In this document: positions 1 to 11,012 of the stretch, piece after piece
Numbering within the stretch: position 1 is the stretch's first letter
Layout: each line of letters starts with the position of its first letter
NCBI RefSeq assembly: GCF_028583425.1
Contig: NC_072794.1
Location: 24,425,232 to 24,489,231 of the forward strand
Source: Eublepharis macularius
Taxonomy: Eukaryota; Chordata; Lepidosauria; Squamata; Eublepharidae
Direction of reading: 5' to 3'
Length of the DNA: 64,000 nucleotides
Program-made: the position numbers and the translations under genes
The notes under the pieces: generated by a model
What the model saw: only the letters and a program-made list of their open reading frames with translations
Databases searched by the model: none
Told to the model about the DNA's origin: nothing

Positions 1-534
1 ATTCAATAACTTCTGATTGGTGCACTCCAGATGACTCAAAGAACGGTGACAACAACCAGAAATGACAAAATTTACTAAGAATGTCCAGTAGAAGGAAACC
101 ACCAATTTTGGAATAATTTTGGTTACTATATTAATTTTAGAAAAGATCAATGTAAGTACTATTACTGCTCTGGTAGATCACAAAGTCCTTAATTAGAACA
201 TTGTTTTCTTCTTATTTGGCCATTGTTAAAGATCTCAGTTTGAAAACATTTCATTTATTGTAATATTAGTTAATGATCCAGGTCTAAAAATCTAAAGCAC
301 TTTGTAAATTAAGTAACAAAAGCATGCACACAATTTTTATTTTGGTTGTGAGGACATCCAGGTCCAAATCCCAAATGAGCCCCATGCACATCAGGAGAAG
401 AGGGCTGACAGTCTTCTTCATGCAGATTGTTTGAAAAAGAAATTCTACGAGGTCAAATGGATCACTGACTATTTGCCATCATAGCTCCAGAGAATCTCCA
501 CATACTGCACAGGAATAGCTCAGGATACCAATAT
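1..534. other. No gene recognised
   Basis: AT-rich flank beyond the 3' end of the FMO gene. I see no exon, RNA gene or clear repeat here. Confidence 0.5.
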
Positions 535-742
535 AGGGTTGGTAACTCCACCATGGGAAATTCCTGGCAATTTGGGGGTGGAGCCTGGGGATGGGAGGGA
601 GCTCAGTGAAGTATAATGCCATAGACTGGAGCACCCTCCAAAGCACCCACTTTATCTGGGGGAATTGATCTCTGTCAGCAGGAGATCAGTTGTAATTCTG
701 GGAGATCCCCAGGTCCCACCTGGATGTTGGCAACTCTAATAG
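535..742. repeat. SINE-like interspersed repeat (GTTGGCAAC family)
   Basis: The unit is bounded by a ggttggtaactcc end and a gttggcaactcta end. It contains a Gly/Pro-like GC-rich stretch (tggagcctggggatgggagg) and a ggagatcagttgtaattctgg core. The same core and end recur at 21900-21997 joined to 34256-34376, and partly at 38150-38235, so it is a dispersed family. I know this motif set as common in squamate genomes but cannot give a firm library name. Boundaries are approximate. Confidence 0.6.
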
Positions 743-1764
743 TTGGAAAGAGAAGCTCTATCTGGAGGGGACAGCAGTGGCCTTCATTCTCTTTTTGAGG
801 CCTTCTTAAAAGCCCCTAGCAGGTCACAAGTAGAAGCCTGGTGCTGATCTTTGTTCTCTGCAAGTCTCTGCAGCTTCTTTCTTTATTAACCTTAAAGACG
901 AAGATTTTAAAATGAAAAGCAGGGCTCTTCTTCCATCATTAACATTTTTATTGCATAATATTAATTACAGAGTAAATAATTGTTCTGAAAGTTATGGGCA
1001 CTTGAAGTGAAGTAGAAATAGCATAGAGATCACAGCACTTGTAAAACTCCAAATATATAAAGTGCTTTGCTTAAAAACTGCATTAAAAAGAGCAGATATT
1101 GCAAAAAGAGGTAAATACAGAGCTGGTTGAGACAATATGGCAACTTTAAGTGTGCTAAGTAGTGGGAAAACATCTTACCCCTCCATCCACCTTGAGCTCT
1201 GGACTCTCTCATGCCAGGAGATTTCATAAAGTGGTATAAATGCAACTTGGTCAAATCCAGTGTACTCATGCACCACATGTGCAGCTGGATTAAATATAAG
1301 ATTTCAACTGTGCGCGTGATATCAGAGGCCATGTTAGTCTGTTTCAGCAAAGTTAAACAGAGTTCTTCAAAGAGAACCAATCAAAGAGACTTTGTTCACC
1401 GAAGCTGCTGTCTAGAAGACTGGCATATAAGCACACTGTTATTAAAGGGAAATGATCCATTCCAAGTGAGCAAGTCTCACTCCCAAAAGTAGATGGCGGG
1501 ACAAACCAGGACAAACATAGAATCAGATTCAGTCAAGGAAGGTGCAGCATGAGACATGATAAGCAGAACTCCCAGAAAGTATGGCCTATGCTGAGTTATT
1601 ATTAGTACCTACGGTGAGCGATTTATCTGTTCCTGCTGAAACAATATTGTTCCTACTTTCTTTGTAACTCCCACCTATCTTTTGCTTGCATGTGCAACTG
1701 AATAAATGTTGTTAGTCTTTAAGCAGCCATTGGACACCTATGCTCATGGAAACTAGCCTGCATG
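743..1764. other. No gene recognised
   Basis: Intergenic sequence with short spurious frames on both strands. No splice-consistent exon and no recognisable repeat were found. Confidence 0.45.
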
Positions 1765-1995
1765 GCTCAAGCTTGCCCAAATTCTAGATCTCTGAAGTTA
1801 AGCAGAATTGGCCTTGGATAGTACCTTGATGGGAGACCACCAAGGGTCGCTAGAGGCAGGAAGTTGCATACCACCTCTGTTAGTCTCTTGCCTTGAAACC
1901 CTAAGGGGTCACTATAAGACAGCTGCAACTTGATAGCATCTTCCACCACCACCACCACCACCACGGAAATTGTATAAGCTGGATTTGATTCCATC
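1765..1995 (+). repeat. 5S-rRNA-derived SINE
   Basis: The 5' half (about 1768-1860) follows the 5S rRNA internal promoter region: gatctctgaagttaagcag is followed by a tagtaccttgatgggagacc block, matching box A/IE/box C order. It then runs into a SINE body ending in aactataagacagctgcaacttgat and a (CCA)n tail at about 1943-1962. The 5S part has many substitutions and lacks the 3' third of 5S, so it is a retroposed SINE and not a 5S gene. Confidence 0.7.
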
Positions 1996-2650
1996 TACCT
2001 CTAAAACCACTGCTTGACTGCCTGCTGGTATGAGAAGTGAGACAACTTTGCATGGGAAGATTAAGCGCACTCTCCAACTCTGCCTTTTTCAGTGTAGGGC
2101 TAGCATATTGCCCAAATTAATTGAAAGAAAAGAGCATGCTAAGCATTTTCAGCCACCGTTTCCAATTCTTCCCAACTATTAAACTTATCCAAACAGTGCT
2201 AAGGTTAAGAAAACTTTTGAATCAACTCATCAGAAAGGCTAGTTTCCTTAAAGCATTCACAGGGCATTTGAATTTCAAGTAGGGCTGCTGAAGAAAACAT
2301 TTTTGAATGTTACTCAAACTAAATCTCATATTTTAAATTTGTGAGCCAAAGTGTTGCATTTTAATGTCATACTGTTAATTTCCAAAATTTACCACTTTAA
2401 TGTAACAGCTTTTAAAGTTGCAGTGAATTTTCTGGGTTAGGAATGGACTTTACTTTGCTGAGATCTCTCTTATGTATTGATATCGAGGAGACTTCCATTT
2501 TAAAAAGAGATATGTAGAAAAAGATATCTATACTGAAGTTGCCTGAATTTGAATTCTAGTTTGTCTAACTTGCCCTGTACGATTTGCTGAATACAGAAAG
2601 AAAGCCGATATCTGGAAAGGCCGCCAGCCATACCATAAAGCTGTCAGAAC
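1996..2650 (-). other. Probable FMO 3' UTR and flank
   Basis: This is the sequence directly downstream of the FMO stop codon. No AATAAA lies close, but two ATTAAA variants occur on the minus strand at 2396-2401 and 2360-2365, about 250-290 bp after the stop. Either is a plausible poly(A) signal. The end of the transcript is inferred only. Confidence 0.35.
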
Positions 2651-2990
2651 CTAATTGAAACCGTAGAGGATCCCAACAAAGACTGCGAACAGGGAAAGGG
2701 CTTTCAGCAAGTATCCAATGAAACTGGATGTGTCTACCACCCGGGTTCTCATAGGCTTCAAGGTCCGCTCCCACTGGCCCATGATGGCATTCCTGGCTCC
2801 ATTCCACTTTCCAGGTCCAACCAGGCGGTACTGGTAGGGAGAGCAAGGCCCAAAGAAGATCTTAATGGCTAATTTTGGATCGCTGAGAAGTAGAGCTGGT
2901 ACACTGGGCTTTGAGCCAATTGAGGAGGTCAGTTGGTCCATGTAAACAATCCAATTTGTTTGCAGAACCTCAGCAAAGCTGTAGCCAAAC
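2651..2990 (-). CDS. FMO1: FMO exon 9 (last coding exon)
   Basis: Encodes residues 415-527 and the TAG stop at 2651-2653. It begins after an AG acceptor (minus ...gatgaag) with the second part of a split Gly codon, then [20 protein letters not shown]. The FMO hallmark [12 protein letters not shown] and the [12 protein letters not shown] segment follow. The end (about 505-527, [20 protein letters not shown]) is a hydrophobic stretch matching the C-terminal membrane anchor of FMOs. The 340-bp coding length is close to the family norm. No frameshift or early stop is present. Confidence 0.97.
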
Positions 2991-3277
2991 CTTCATCAAA
3001 GAACAAAAAAAGGGATAGGAGAAAGAAACAATAGCAGGTGAAAATAAATGGCTCCGCATTCAATGCTTTGTTCCTAATGGCTTGCCTAGGAAATCTGGAA
3101 CTTAAGGTCTCTGACACAGGGCTCTTGAAGTGTTAAGATCCCTGAGAATGGGAATTTTTTACAGTTTCTCAGAAGAACCTATGTGGCAATAGATATGGTG
3201 AAGCCCCAGTGTCTCTGTGTGCATAAAAGCACTCCATTATGGCCTTTCTGTAAATATTCAAAATCAGCAGGCTGTGT

Positions 3278-3360
3278 TTTATTTATATTATTTATAGTCT
3301 GCCTTTTTCACCAAGACTCAAGGCAGATTACACCATTTGAGTCTGTACGGTCAGTTCTAA
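3278..3360 (-). mobile_element. CR1 LINE 3'-tail fragment
   Basis: Reverse complement of the CR1 3' end seen at 9215-9290: tttatagtctgcctttttcac then aagactcaaggcagattaca. Only the terminal part remains; 5' truncation is normal for CR1. Confidence 0.6.
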
Positions 3361-4529
3361 ACACATTTCAATACACACATAATAGGGTATATACATACAA
3401 ATTTGAAAGTTTTAAACCAGCAGTAATCTAATACAGAGTTCAAAAAATGCTGATACAGAGCACAAGCAATTCTAAGACTGACATATGAAACCATATAGGA
3501 GCTACTTTATAGGATCTTGCTTACAGCAATAGTAATAAAGTCTATAGTCACTCCCTATCCCTTTACTGATGCAACTTTTTGAGACTGCTTCCTTATTGTA
3601 CAGCCCTCCTATTTGAAGGGGGAAAGCCCTCCATAATTTTTGGAAAGCAATGGTAGCAGTGGAATGAACTGGTAATGAAATGGTAATTTTAAGACTCTGG
3701 ACTCCACGGTCATATGGAGTATGTGTGTGCTGAGCACTCTTTAGACAATAACTTCAACTCTCACTATAGAACATTTCACAACTTTGGCCCTCTATGCATG
3801 ACCCCTCCCATGCTCAGTCATCACATGGAGGGGGGCAGGTAAAGATGTGCTGGCCCCTTACCCTCCTCTGTACAATCACCAACCCATGTGTGTACAACAT
3901 GTATGTTGGCATACTCTTCATCCAAGGCGGCTTCTTGCAGCCTAAGGAACCTTCTTCCAACTTCATTGGCTCTCCCATTTGAAGAAGAAATGGGAGAAAT
4001 TGGAGGAATCGTCTTTCAGCTGGAAGTTTGCTCATTGGAGTGGTAGGGTAAGGAAAGGGCCAATTTCATTCCTTCTCTGTGATGAGGGATCCTGCTTTCC
4101 AAAAGTTCTCGGTCACAGTGCCAGTGGTGTCAATGTGCTTATACTTCTCCTCTAAGTACAGGTGCCACGCATACTATTCAGTGATCAGATGGAGACAGGG
4201 AATTATCCTTTTCTCTATCCTGAATCTATTGCTCATCAACTTCACTGGATGCCTTGGGATTTAATATCCTGGGGGAGGCAGGAAATGTTCTCTCTGTCCA
4301 ATGTCTCCAGTCCATGCATAATTTTATTATCGTTTCTTCTCTTGGTTGTTTTTTTTCTAAACTTTTTCTAAGAGTCCTCTGTGTGCCTCTTTGACTCTTC
4401 TCCAGAGGGCACAAGAGGAGGAGTTGCGCTGCTAGGGATCCAGCTAAGGCAGAGAGGCAAGTGCTTGTAGCTGCTCGGTTCTCTAAGTTAGCCCTGAGGG
4501 CAGAGGTGGCCTGAATCCTGGCCTCTCAA

Positions 4530-5092
4530 CAGTGACATAGCATGGGGGGGGGCAGAGGGGTGGTTGATCTGGGTGCAAAATTCATGGGAGTGTACGAGAC
4601 TATGCCACACCCTTGGGGAGGCAGGCCATACCACCTGTGCACCATTGGGGCAGCCGGCTCATCTCTGCCTCTCTCCACCCAGCCACCTGTGTCACTGCAT
4701 CCAGCTCAGTGCCCAGCAAGCAAGCCACCCTATCAGTGCGCAGGTGGTGCAGGCAGCCTCCCCACAGGCACGGCACAGTTTTCACCTCCCTCTGCTGCAG
4801 CTGCCCATGCCACCACAGCCAGCACAGCTGCTGCAGGAAGGCCAGTTCTGTGCCCAGCTGCACTGTGCCCGTGGGGAGGCTGCCCACGCTGCCTCTGCAC
4901 TGATGGGGCGACCGGTTCACTGGGTGCCAAGCTGGCTGCAGCAGGGAGGGCAGCTGCAGCGGAGGGGGGAGGCGCGTCCTGCATGATGACGTCACTGGAA
5001 GTGACGTAATATCATCGTGCGTGTGCTGTAGAGCAAAAAAAGCCACAATACTTGCCTTGCCTGGGGCGCACTTAACCCACGCTATGCCACTG
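4530..5092. mobile_element. hAT-type MITE, 563 bp
   Basis: Terminal inverted repeats are cagtgacatagcatgggg at the left and cccacgctatgccactg at the right. The flanks are an 8-bp target duplication with one mismatch (cctctcaa 4522-4529, cctctcag 5093-5100), the hAT signature. The interior is GC-rich and open in several frames on both strands, but no transposase is recognisable, so it is non-autonomous. Confidence 0.8.
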
Positions 5093-5948
5093 CCTCTCAG
5101 ACCTACTTTGCAGTATCATCTGAGACCATGACATTTCTCATGGTTCTTTGCCGTAGGAAGCAGATCTAGTTCATGGGAAGCAGATCTAGTTCATGACAGA
5201 CTGCTCCAGTTATGGTTGGCAAGTGGCAGTATCTACACAATATTCAGGCAGCACATTCAGGACAGTCATATTAAAATTTTGCAACCATCCAGAGTTCTCG
5301 CCAGATAAACTGTGAGGCAAGGAAGGTGGGAAACCGCTTTCTATTTCAAAAAGGAACTTGGCATTGATTGAATGAAGCATCTCAATCAGGATCAGGGAAC
5401 ACAATTCTGTGGCATATACACTGGCTTCGCTTTTGTCTTCCTCCTCAGCTCCACAGGAACACTGGCCTTTGTAATGTGTCTTGTGGAAAGAGATTCACGG
5501 GCAATAGAATTCCTCTCTGTGCTACAAAAAGCTGATTTCTGCAGATCAAGAACCTGTTACAGATACAACAGCAAACCATCCAGATTTCTTTCAGATCAGT
5601 TGGCAACCATAAATTGCCCTCTCTTCCAACCAAGGAGGATGCAGCACAATACTGTAGCCTTACACACACATTACTGTGAACGCATTTGTAATCTATGTGA
5701 TTTTTCTTTCTATGGGCACTGAGTAATTTTTACATTTCACTCAATGCACGTATAGCTAAATATTTGATGTAATCCCCACATTTATCCATCTACTGGTCCC
5801 CGATTTCATTTGGAATGTGAACATGAGTCAGCTTTTTCTTACAAACAGAGGTCTATGTGTGCATGCAAGATGTATGGACCTTGACTGTAACACGTGAATA
5901 GGGCCGAGTCTCACTTTTGTACAGAGGCTTTTCTGTACAGAGGCTTAC

Positions 5949-6021
5949 CCTTTGGACTTCTTTTTCTTCTTTTCATTGACTTCTTCCAGCATTGTGTTCA
6001 CTGGAGGCAACTTACATAAGC
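5949..6021 (-). CDS. FMO1: FMO exon 8 (73-bp exon)
   Basis: This short exon encodes residues 391-415: LCKLPPVNTMLEEVNE, then five lysines (408-412), Ser, Lys and a split Gly. It has a polypyrimidine-ttttag acceptor and a gtaagc donor. Its 73-bp length equals the conserved length of this FMO exon, and its phase fits both neighbours exactly (split Gly codons on each side). The lysine run is more basic than I would expect for the family. It sits 6.3 kb from exon 7 and is easily missed because it makes no long open frame. Confidence 0.95.
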
Positions 6022-6909
6022 CTAAAAGACAGGAGGAGAAGGGTTTTTTTTTATAACCAACTTGTTTTTTAAAACAAAAACCTTACGCAAAAAGATAAAG
6101 AACTCTTTTGCAGTTAGTAACAACATACAGGATGTCTCCATACTAAACCACAGAGCCATGGTGGGGGGAGAGATAACATTATGTGGTGGTACTCACATTG
6201 GGTGATCCTGTGATTTGCTTATATTTGGGTTGAGTTGGGGTTTCTTGTGGGGGCTAGAGGGAATCTTTGCCTGGGGCATTCTGGTGGATGTTGGCTTCCC
6301 TGAAGATGGTCTGACTGTTACTGATCATCACAGTCTCTCTACACATTACTTCTTCTACAAATTCTCCATGAAGCCATCTTGTGCTCTGCACAGACATACA
6401 TCACCTCGGGGGTTGGCTTCTATTTAAAAAAACAACAACATGCAAATGGGCTCAGAAAGATACGGCTGCAGGAGGGAAATCTGCCTTTTTCTCCCAAGCT
6501 TTTTCCCCCCATGCAAAAAAACTGCAGAAGGGAGACCTTTCCCCATTTCTACTGCTCCATGTGATGATATTCTGTGCATTTGAGGAAAGAGAAAGGGGGA
6601 AACTCTTCCACCTTGCACTGTTTTTGCATGAGGAAAAAAGCCTGGGAGAAAGGCAGGAGCTCTTCCTCTCCTGGCAACAGCTTTTCAATCTCATTTACAG
6701 TCTTGTTTTTTTAATAGAAGCCCATCTTCAATCTGATGTGTGTCTGAGTGGAGCACAGGTTGGCTCCATCGAGAACTTGTAAAAGAAGTAATGTGTAGAA
6801 TGACTGTCAGTGTTGTGAGATTTTTCTCCCTATCTCACGGCTGCAGGGGGAGCCCAGCCAATCCTTTGGCTCCCCTTGGTTCGACGCCCAAGTTGTCCCT
6901 CAAACAAGG

Positions 6910-7150
6910 CAGGGCTTTTTTTCAGGGGGAACACGGTGGAACGGAGTTCCGGTACCTCTTGAAAATGGTCACATGGCCGGTGGCCCCGCCCCCTGATCTC
7001 CAGACAGAGGTGAGTTGAGCTTGCGGCGCGGAGGGCAATCTCAACTCCTCTCTGTCTGGAGATCAGGGGGCGGGGCCACCAGCCATGTGACCATTTTCTC
7101 TGAGGGCAACCCACTGAGTTCCACTACCTCTTTTCCCAGAAAAAGCCCTG
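6910..7150. mobile_element. hAT-type MITE, 241 bp
   Basis: TIRs are cagggctttttttc and ...aaaaagccctg, with an exact 8-bp duplication aaacaagg (6902-6909 and 7151-7158). The arms carry long inverted repeats (aatggtcacatggccggtgg against ccaccagccatgtgaccatt), so the transcript could fold into a hairpin. It belongs to the same subfamily as 43541-43817. Confidence 0.88.
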
Positions 7151-7164
7151 AAACAAGGTAACCC

Positions 7165-7809
7165 TGTATAGTGAAACTAAACACACCTAACTGTCCCTTC
7201 CTTAAGAAATTTCAGTCTGTACAAAAGGTATAATGCTTAACCAAGGTTCAGAAGTTTATTGAATATAAATCAAAGAATATAAGTCAACTATAAGCAAAAG
7301 AAATCTCAACTTAACGCTAAAACTTAAAAGCTCTATGCATATAAACTTAAAAACTTAAACTATAGGTACTAATATGCAATATGCTCTATGCAATAAATCA
7401 CTGTCCCATCCTCCCTTCTAAATTGAAAGCTTTCGGGCCACCCCCACCAACAGCTTGGAGAACCTCCTTAAAGGTAAAAGTCCCCTGCCGAATGGCAAGT
7501 GTGGCAAAGATGGGCTGTGAGCGCCTCCCCTTTATGGACACGAGTCAGAATGTGTTGTGTACAGAAGGTTACTGTCAGCAGGACTAGCTTGTTCCTCCTC
7601 AAGGACCAAATGGACTTCTACTTCTCACTTAACCTCCATCAGATGGAGAAAAGAATTACACACTCAGCTAGCCCAGGCTCTGTTTTGCTTTGCTTAGAAC
7701 AAGAGAAAGGGACCTTAAAACCATTTATCAACATGACTTGCTAAAATTTAGAGGCAAGGCTAGAGACCTTGCATACCACTTAATGCCAACACCTCCAATT
7801 AGGCTAACA
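7165..7809 (-). mobile_element. 3' LTR of an endogenous retrovirus remnant
   Basis: Read on the minus strand it starts TGTTAGCC at 7809 and ends ...CTATACA at 7165. An AATAAA signal lies in the sequence ttcaataaacttctgaacc, the usual LTR layout. Immediately upstream on the minus strand is a purine-rich tract (agaagagggggagga, about 7810-7826) like a retroviral polypurine tract. No matching 5' LTR or target duplication was found, so this is the 3' end of a truncated provirus. The interior toward 7954 has no recognisable protein. Confidence 0.6.
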
Positions 7810-7954
7810 TCCTCCCCCTCTTCTTCCCAGGAAAGGAATCTCCGGCCAGCCTTGAGAGGGACTGATACAGAAAACGAAAGTTAGAGGCCTCTTCTAAGGC
7901 TTTTGGGAGGTTCGTTACACAGATCCTGAGCTGGATCCGTTTTATTAGTGGCCT

Positions 7955-8070
7955 GGGCCGATTCCAGACGGCCCCATCCCGAAACGTCGTGCATTGTCGT
8001 GCGGAAAACGCGAAATATCGTGTTTTCCGCGTGACGTTTCGGGATGGGGAGGGCCATCTGGAATCGGCCC
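7955..8070. mobile_element. Hairpin MITE, 116 bp near-perfect palindrome
   Basis: The left arm gggccgattccagacggcc pairs with ggccatctggaatcggccc at the right, and the arms meet through the CpG-rich core aaacgcgaaatatcgtgttttccgc. Almost the whole element is one inverted repeat. The ends resemble those of 9564-9723, which suggests one family. No coding capacity. Confidence 0.72.
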
Positions 8071-8539
8071 TGGTTTCAGATCCAGATTCCAAAATTCTTA
8101 CCACAGTCAGCTTTTGCTTGATGTGGGATGAAGCAGAGTGTTAGGTACAACAGATTGATAATCAAGTGGTTCATACTACAAAAGTGGGAAATAGTGTAAA
8201 TTATTGTCCCAACCTAGTTATGGAAATCCCCAACTAGATTAATTTTCTGTCAATGCAATAAATAAATAATCTATGTCAATGGTATTCGATTTATTGTATC
8301 TAGCCTTTGGCTGTTACAAGATTACAAAACCCTCAACAGTTAAGGGAGTGAATTATATACAAGCAATAGATCAGCAAATACACAAAGAATGAGATGTAAA
8401 ACTGGAAACAAGTTTTAAAATACGACTACAAGCTCAGTACAATAGGGATAATAAAAAGAACTATTATCTAGGTAGCCTCCCTTCGCACTGCCACTTTGGA
8501 GCATATGTTCTTTGCAGCAAGGGCAAATAATGAAACTCT
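8071..8539. other. No gene recognised
   Basis: AT-rich intronic sequence between the hairpin MITE and a CR1 fragment. I see no feature. Confidence 0.4.
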
Positions 8540-9295
8540 GTAATGACAAATAATGAAACTCCCATCCTACAGTCACTCCATTGGCTACCTATCAGTTACC
8601 ATGCTCAATTCAAGGTATTGGTTATTACATACAAAGCTCTTCATGGCCTTGGTCCAGCAGACCTATGGGACCGCCTCTCTCCCTATGTCCCTCCATGGCA
8701 GTTTGGCTCATCTGAACAGGGTCTCTTTCAGGTGCCAGCCTGTACATGGGCGAAATCTACACAGCCCGTATATGGGCTTTCTCTATGGTGGCCCCTACCC
8801 TATGGAACAGCCTTCCTGAGGAGGTCAGGAGAGCCCCCATGCTCCTGGCTTTCGGTAAACAATGAAAAATTGAATTATTCAAAAAGGCTTTTACCTCAGA
8901 TCAGAGGGAAGTATTATAGGGAGGGGTCTCAAATGCTTTGCTAATGCGTTAGGGACCACAGACTTCACCACTATGTTGCTTTGCATATTATCTGTTGCTC
9001 GAATATGTACTCTTATACTACCTGTACTTCATGTTTATCTAATGTCAGTCCTAGAATTGATTATGTTCTATTTCAACAATTCTTCAACTCTGTATTGGAT
9101 CCTTGCTAATGCTGCATCTTTGTAAAATCCTATGACACTGTTATAGAAATATCCTTAACACTGTAAGGAAATGTCCTTGATGCTGTATGGAAATGTCCCC
9201 GATATTGATTGTTCTAATCTCATGCTATATAGTCCACCTTGAGTCTCAGTGAGAAAGGCGGACTATAAATGACATAAATAAATATAGAATACATA
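8540..9295 (+). mobile_element. CR1 LINE, 5'-truncated 3' end
   Basis: The opening segment translates as LHWLPISYHAQFKVLVITYKALHGLGP, the C-terminal end of CR1 ORF2, followed by a WNSLPEEVRRAPMLLAF-like stretch in other frames. It ends with the CR1 3' UTR and the tail gactataaatgacataaataaata at about 9259-9283. It is frameshifted and non-functional. It is closely related to 41440-42195. Confidence 0.85.
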
Positions 9296-9563
9296 AGCAT
9301 CTGTCTCAGATAACAAGAATGAAATTTTCTCCCCCAGTGAGTGTGACTTTAGTCTGGATAAGTTTCCTGCCAAAAATTTGGCCCTCGGGCTAAAGCAGGC
9401 AGAGGAGGATGTAATGAGGTAAGTCCTCGGGTACATGGGAAACACAGATACATAAGCATTGGGCCTTTGGGGTTTGGTTAAAGCGACCCTCCAGAAGTGC
9501 CATTGGCATTGATTGGAATCATAGAGAAGAGAAGGTCACTCTTAGTGCAAAGTAGGAGATATT

Positions 9564-9723
9564 GGCCGATTCCGCATGGCTTACCTGAAGCTGGAATGTT
9601 GCGGAACATGCTGGGAAAAACGCGGAAGATCGTGTTTTCTCGCGCGAGAAAACACGATCTTCTGCGTTTTTCCCGGCATGTTCCACAACGTTCCGGCTTC
9701 AGGTAAGCCGTGCAGAATCAGCC
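9564..9723. mobile_element. Hairpin MITE, 160 bp
   Basis: A near-perfect inverted repeat: ggccgattccgcatggctta at the left pairs with taagccgtgcagaatcagcc at the right, meeting at ctcgcgcgag. The flanks are att on both sides (9561-9563, 9724-9726), a 3-bp target duplication as in Harbinger-like elements. That assignment is inferred from size only. Confidence 0.72.
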
Positions 9724-9726
9724 ATT

Positions 9727-10330
9727 AACTAGATAGGGGGTTCTAGTATGGTCCAGTTTAATTAATTTAAACCATGGAGCTGTTTTTGATTTTAAAATTG
9801 AACAACGATCTAATCGGGCATTGAAGTCATATATCCAATTTCTAAGTTGGAAGTTGTCACTTGATGTTCCTAAAAGATCATCTGGGATGGAGTATCTTGG
9901 GAGAATGGTATTCCAAAATACAAGGTGTTGCAGATTCTTAGTTAACAATAAATTGAAGGATTGATAACTAAAGCTATTGGATCTCAATTTTTTTGCTCTT
10001 TTCCAATATCTAAGAATTATTAAATGGGCCCGAGTGTTGAGAGAAGGGATGCCAGTTTTAGCTCTCATCAGAGCAGCTGGAGACCCTTTGGGAATTTCCC
10101 TTACTAAGATGGGTCTGACAAGGATATTACACCAGCTCAGGGTTTATTGTAAAGAAGAAGCTCTTACTATCAACTTCGATAAAACTAAAGTAATGTTTTT
10201 TTTGGAAAAGAGCAAAAATCTCTTCCAGGAGTATCTTGGGCAACCCAATTAAACAATGCAACTCTTTTAAATATCTGAGTTACATTCAGAGAGACTCTAA
10301 ATTGGTCTGCCCATCTGGCATCAGTCAAAG
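9727..10330. mobile_element. Decayed non-LTR retrotransposon fragments
   Basis: The plus strand at about 10060-10250 reads LLHQLRVYCKEEALTINFDKTKVMFF, the reverse-transcriptase segment after the catalytic motif in several LINE clades. The minus strand at 9718-10068 carries an open frame resembling the ORF2 C-terminal part of a LINE in inverse orientation. No catalytic motif remains and the clade is uncertain. Confidence 0.45.
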
Positions 10331-10683
10331 CGTCAGCATTAAGAATGGTTGGGTCTATCGTCAGTTTCTATTATTTTAAAGGTGGATGCCTCATAGATCT
10401 TGTTATAAAATTATATAATATTAAGGTTATACTTCATCTCTTTTATAGATTTGAAGTCTGGTGATAGATAATCTATGTGCACACTGTTGTAAGAGCAGAT
10501 TTTCTCCATTGAAATTAATCGTGGTATTTATATACATGAGAAATCGACAGGACTTTTTTAACAGTGGTGCCTCACTTTTGGAATACCTTATTGGCATTTA
10601 AGTACCAGGCCAAAACATTTCTTTTTTTACTCAGACTTTTGACCGAGAGCTTTAATATTAATCATTCTTATACTGTTCCTACA

Positions 10684-10912
10684 CCAGTTTGGTGTAGTGG
10701 TCAAAAGCAGAGGGACTTTAATCTGGAGAACCGGGTTTGATTCCCCACTCTTCCGCTTGAAACGAGCTGGGTGACCTTGAGTCAGTTACAGCTCTTCCAG
10801 AGCTCTCTCAGCCCCACCCACCTCATAGGGTAATTGTTGTGGGGATAATAATGACATTGTAAACTGTCCTGACTGGGCATTGTTGTCCTGAAGGGCGGTA
10901 TATAAATCAAGT
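10684..10912 (+). mobile_element. Sauria-type tRNA-derived SINE
   Basis: The head ccagtttggtgtagtggtca holds the pol III A box and ccgggtttgattccccact the B box. The squamate SINE body follows, with gagctctctcagccccaccc and gggcggtatataaatcaagt. It is a dispersed retroposon and not a functional tRNA gene. Confidence 0.88.
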
Positions 10913-10919
10913 GTTGTTA

Positions 10920-11012
10920 TTTTTATTATTTTATTTATGTCATTTATACTCCAACTTTCTCTCTGAGCCTCAAGGCAGATTACACAGTGTGAGATTAGTA
11001 CAATCAATATCA
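10920..11012 (-). mobile_element. CR1 LINE 3'-tail fragment
   Basis: The reverse complement of the CR1 terminus (tttatttatgtcatttatac ... cctcaaggcagattacacag) directly abuts the SINE tail. It is too short to place further. Confidence 0.65.

Larger units (their letters stand above)
2991..5948 (-). other. FMO intron 8 (between exons 8 and 9)
   Basis: 2958 bp with a gtaagc donor at the high end and a gatgaag acceptor at the low end. It holds a CR1 3' tail and a hAT MITE (listed separately). At about 5157-5196 a roughly 20-bp unit (gaagcagatctagttcatg) is tandemly duplicated. The rest, including 3436-4529 and 5093-5948, has no gene that I can see. Confidence 0.8.

Noticed and set aside
1765..1870. 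5S rRNA gene
   Set aside because: It is diverged, lacks the 5S 3' part and continues into a SINE body.
4542..5046. Several 80-155 residue frames in a GC-rich block
   Set aside because: The block is the inside of a hAT MITE with 8-bp duplications. Frames exist on both strands and match no family I know.
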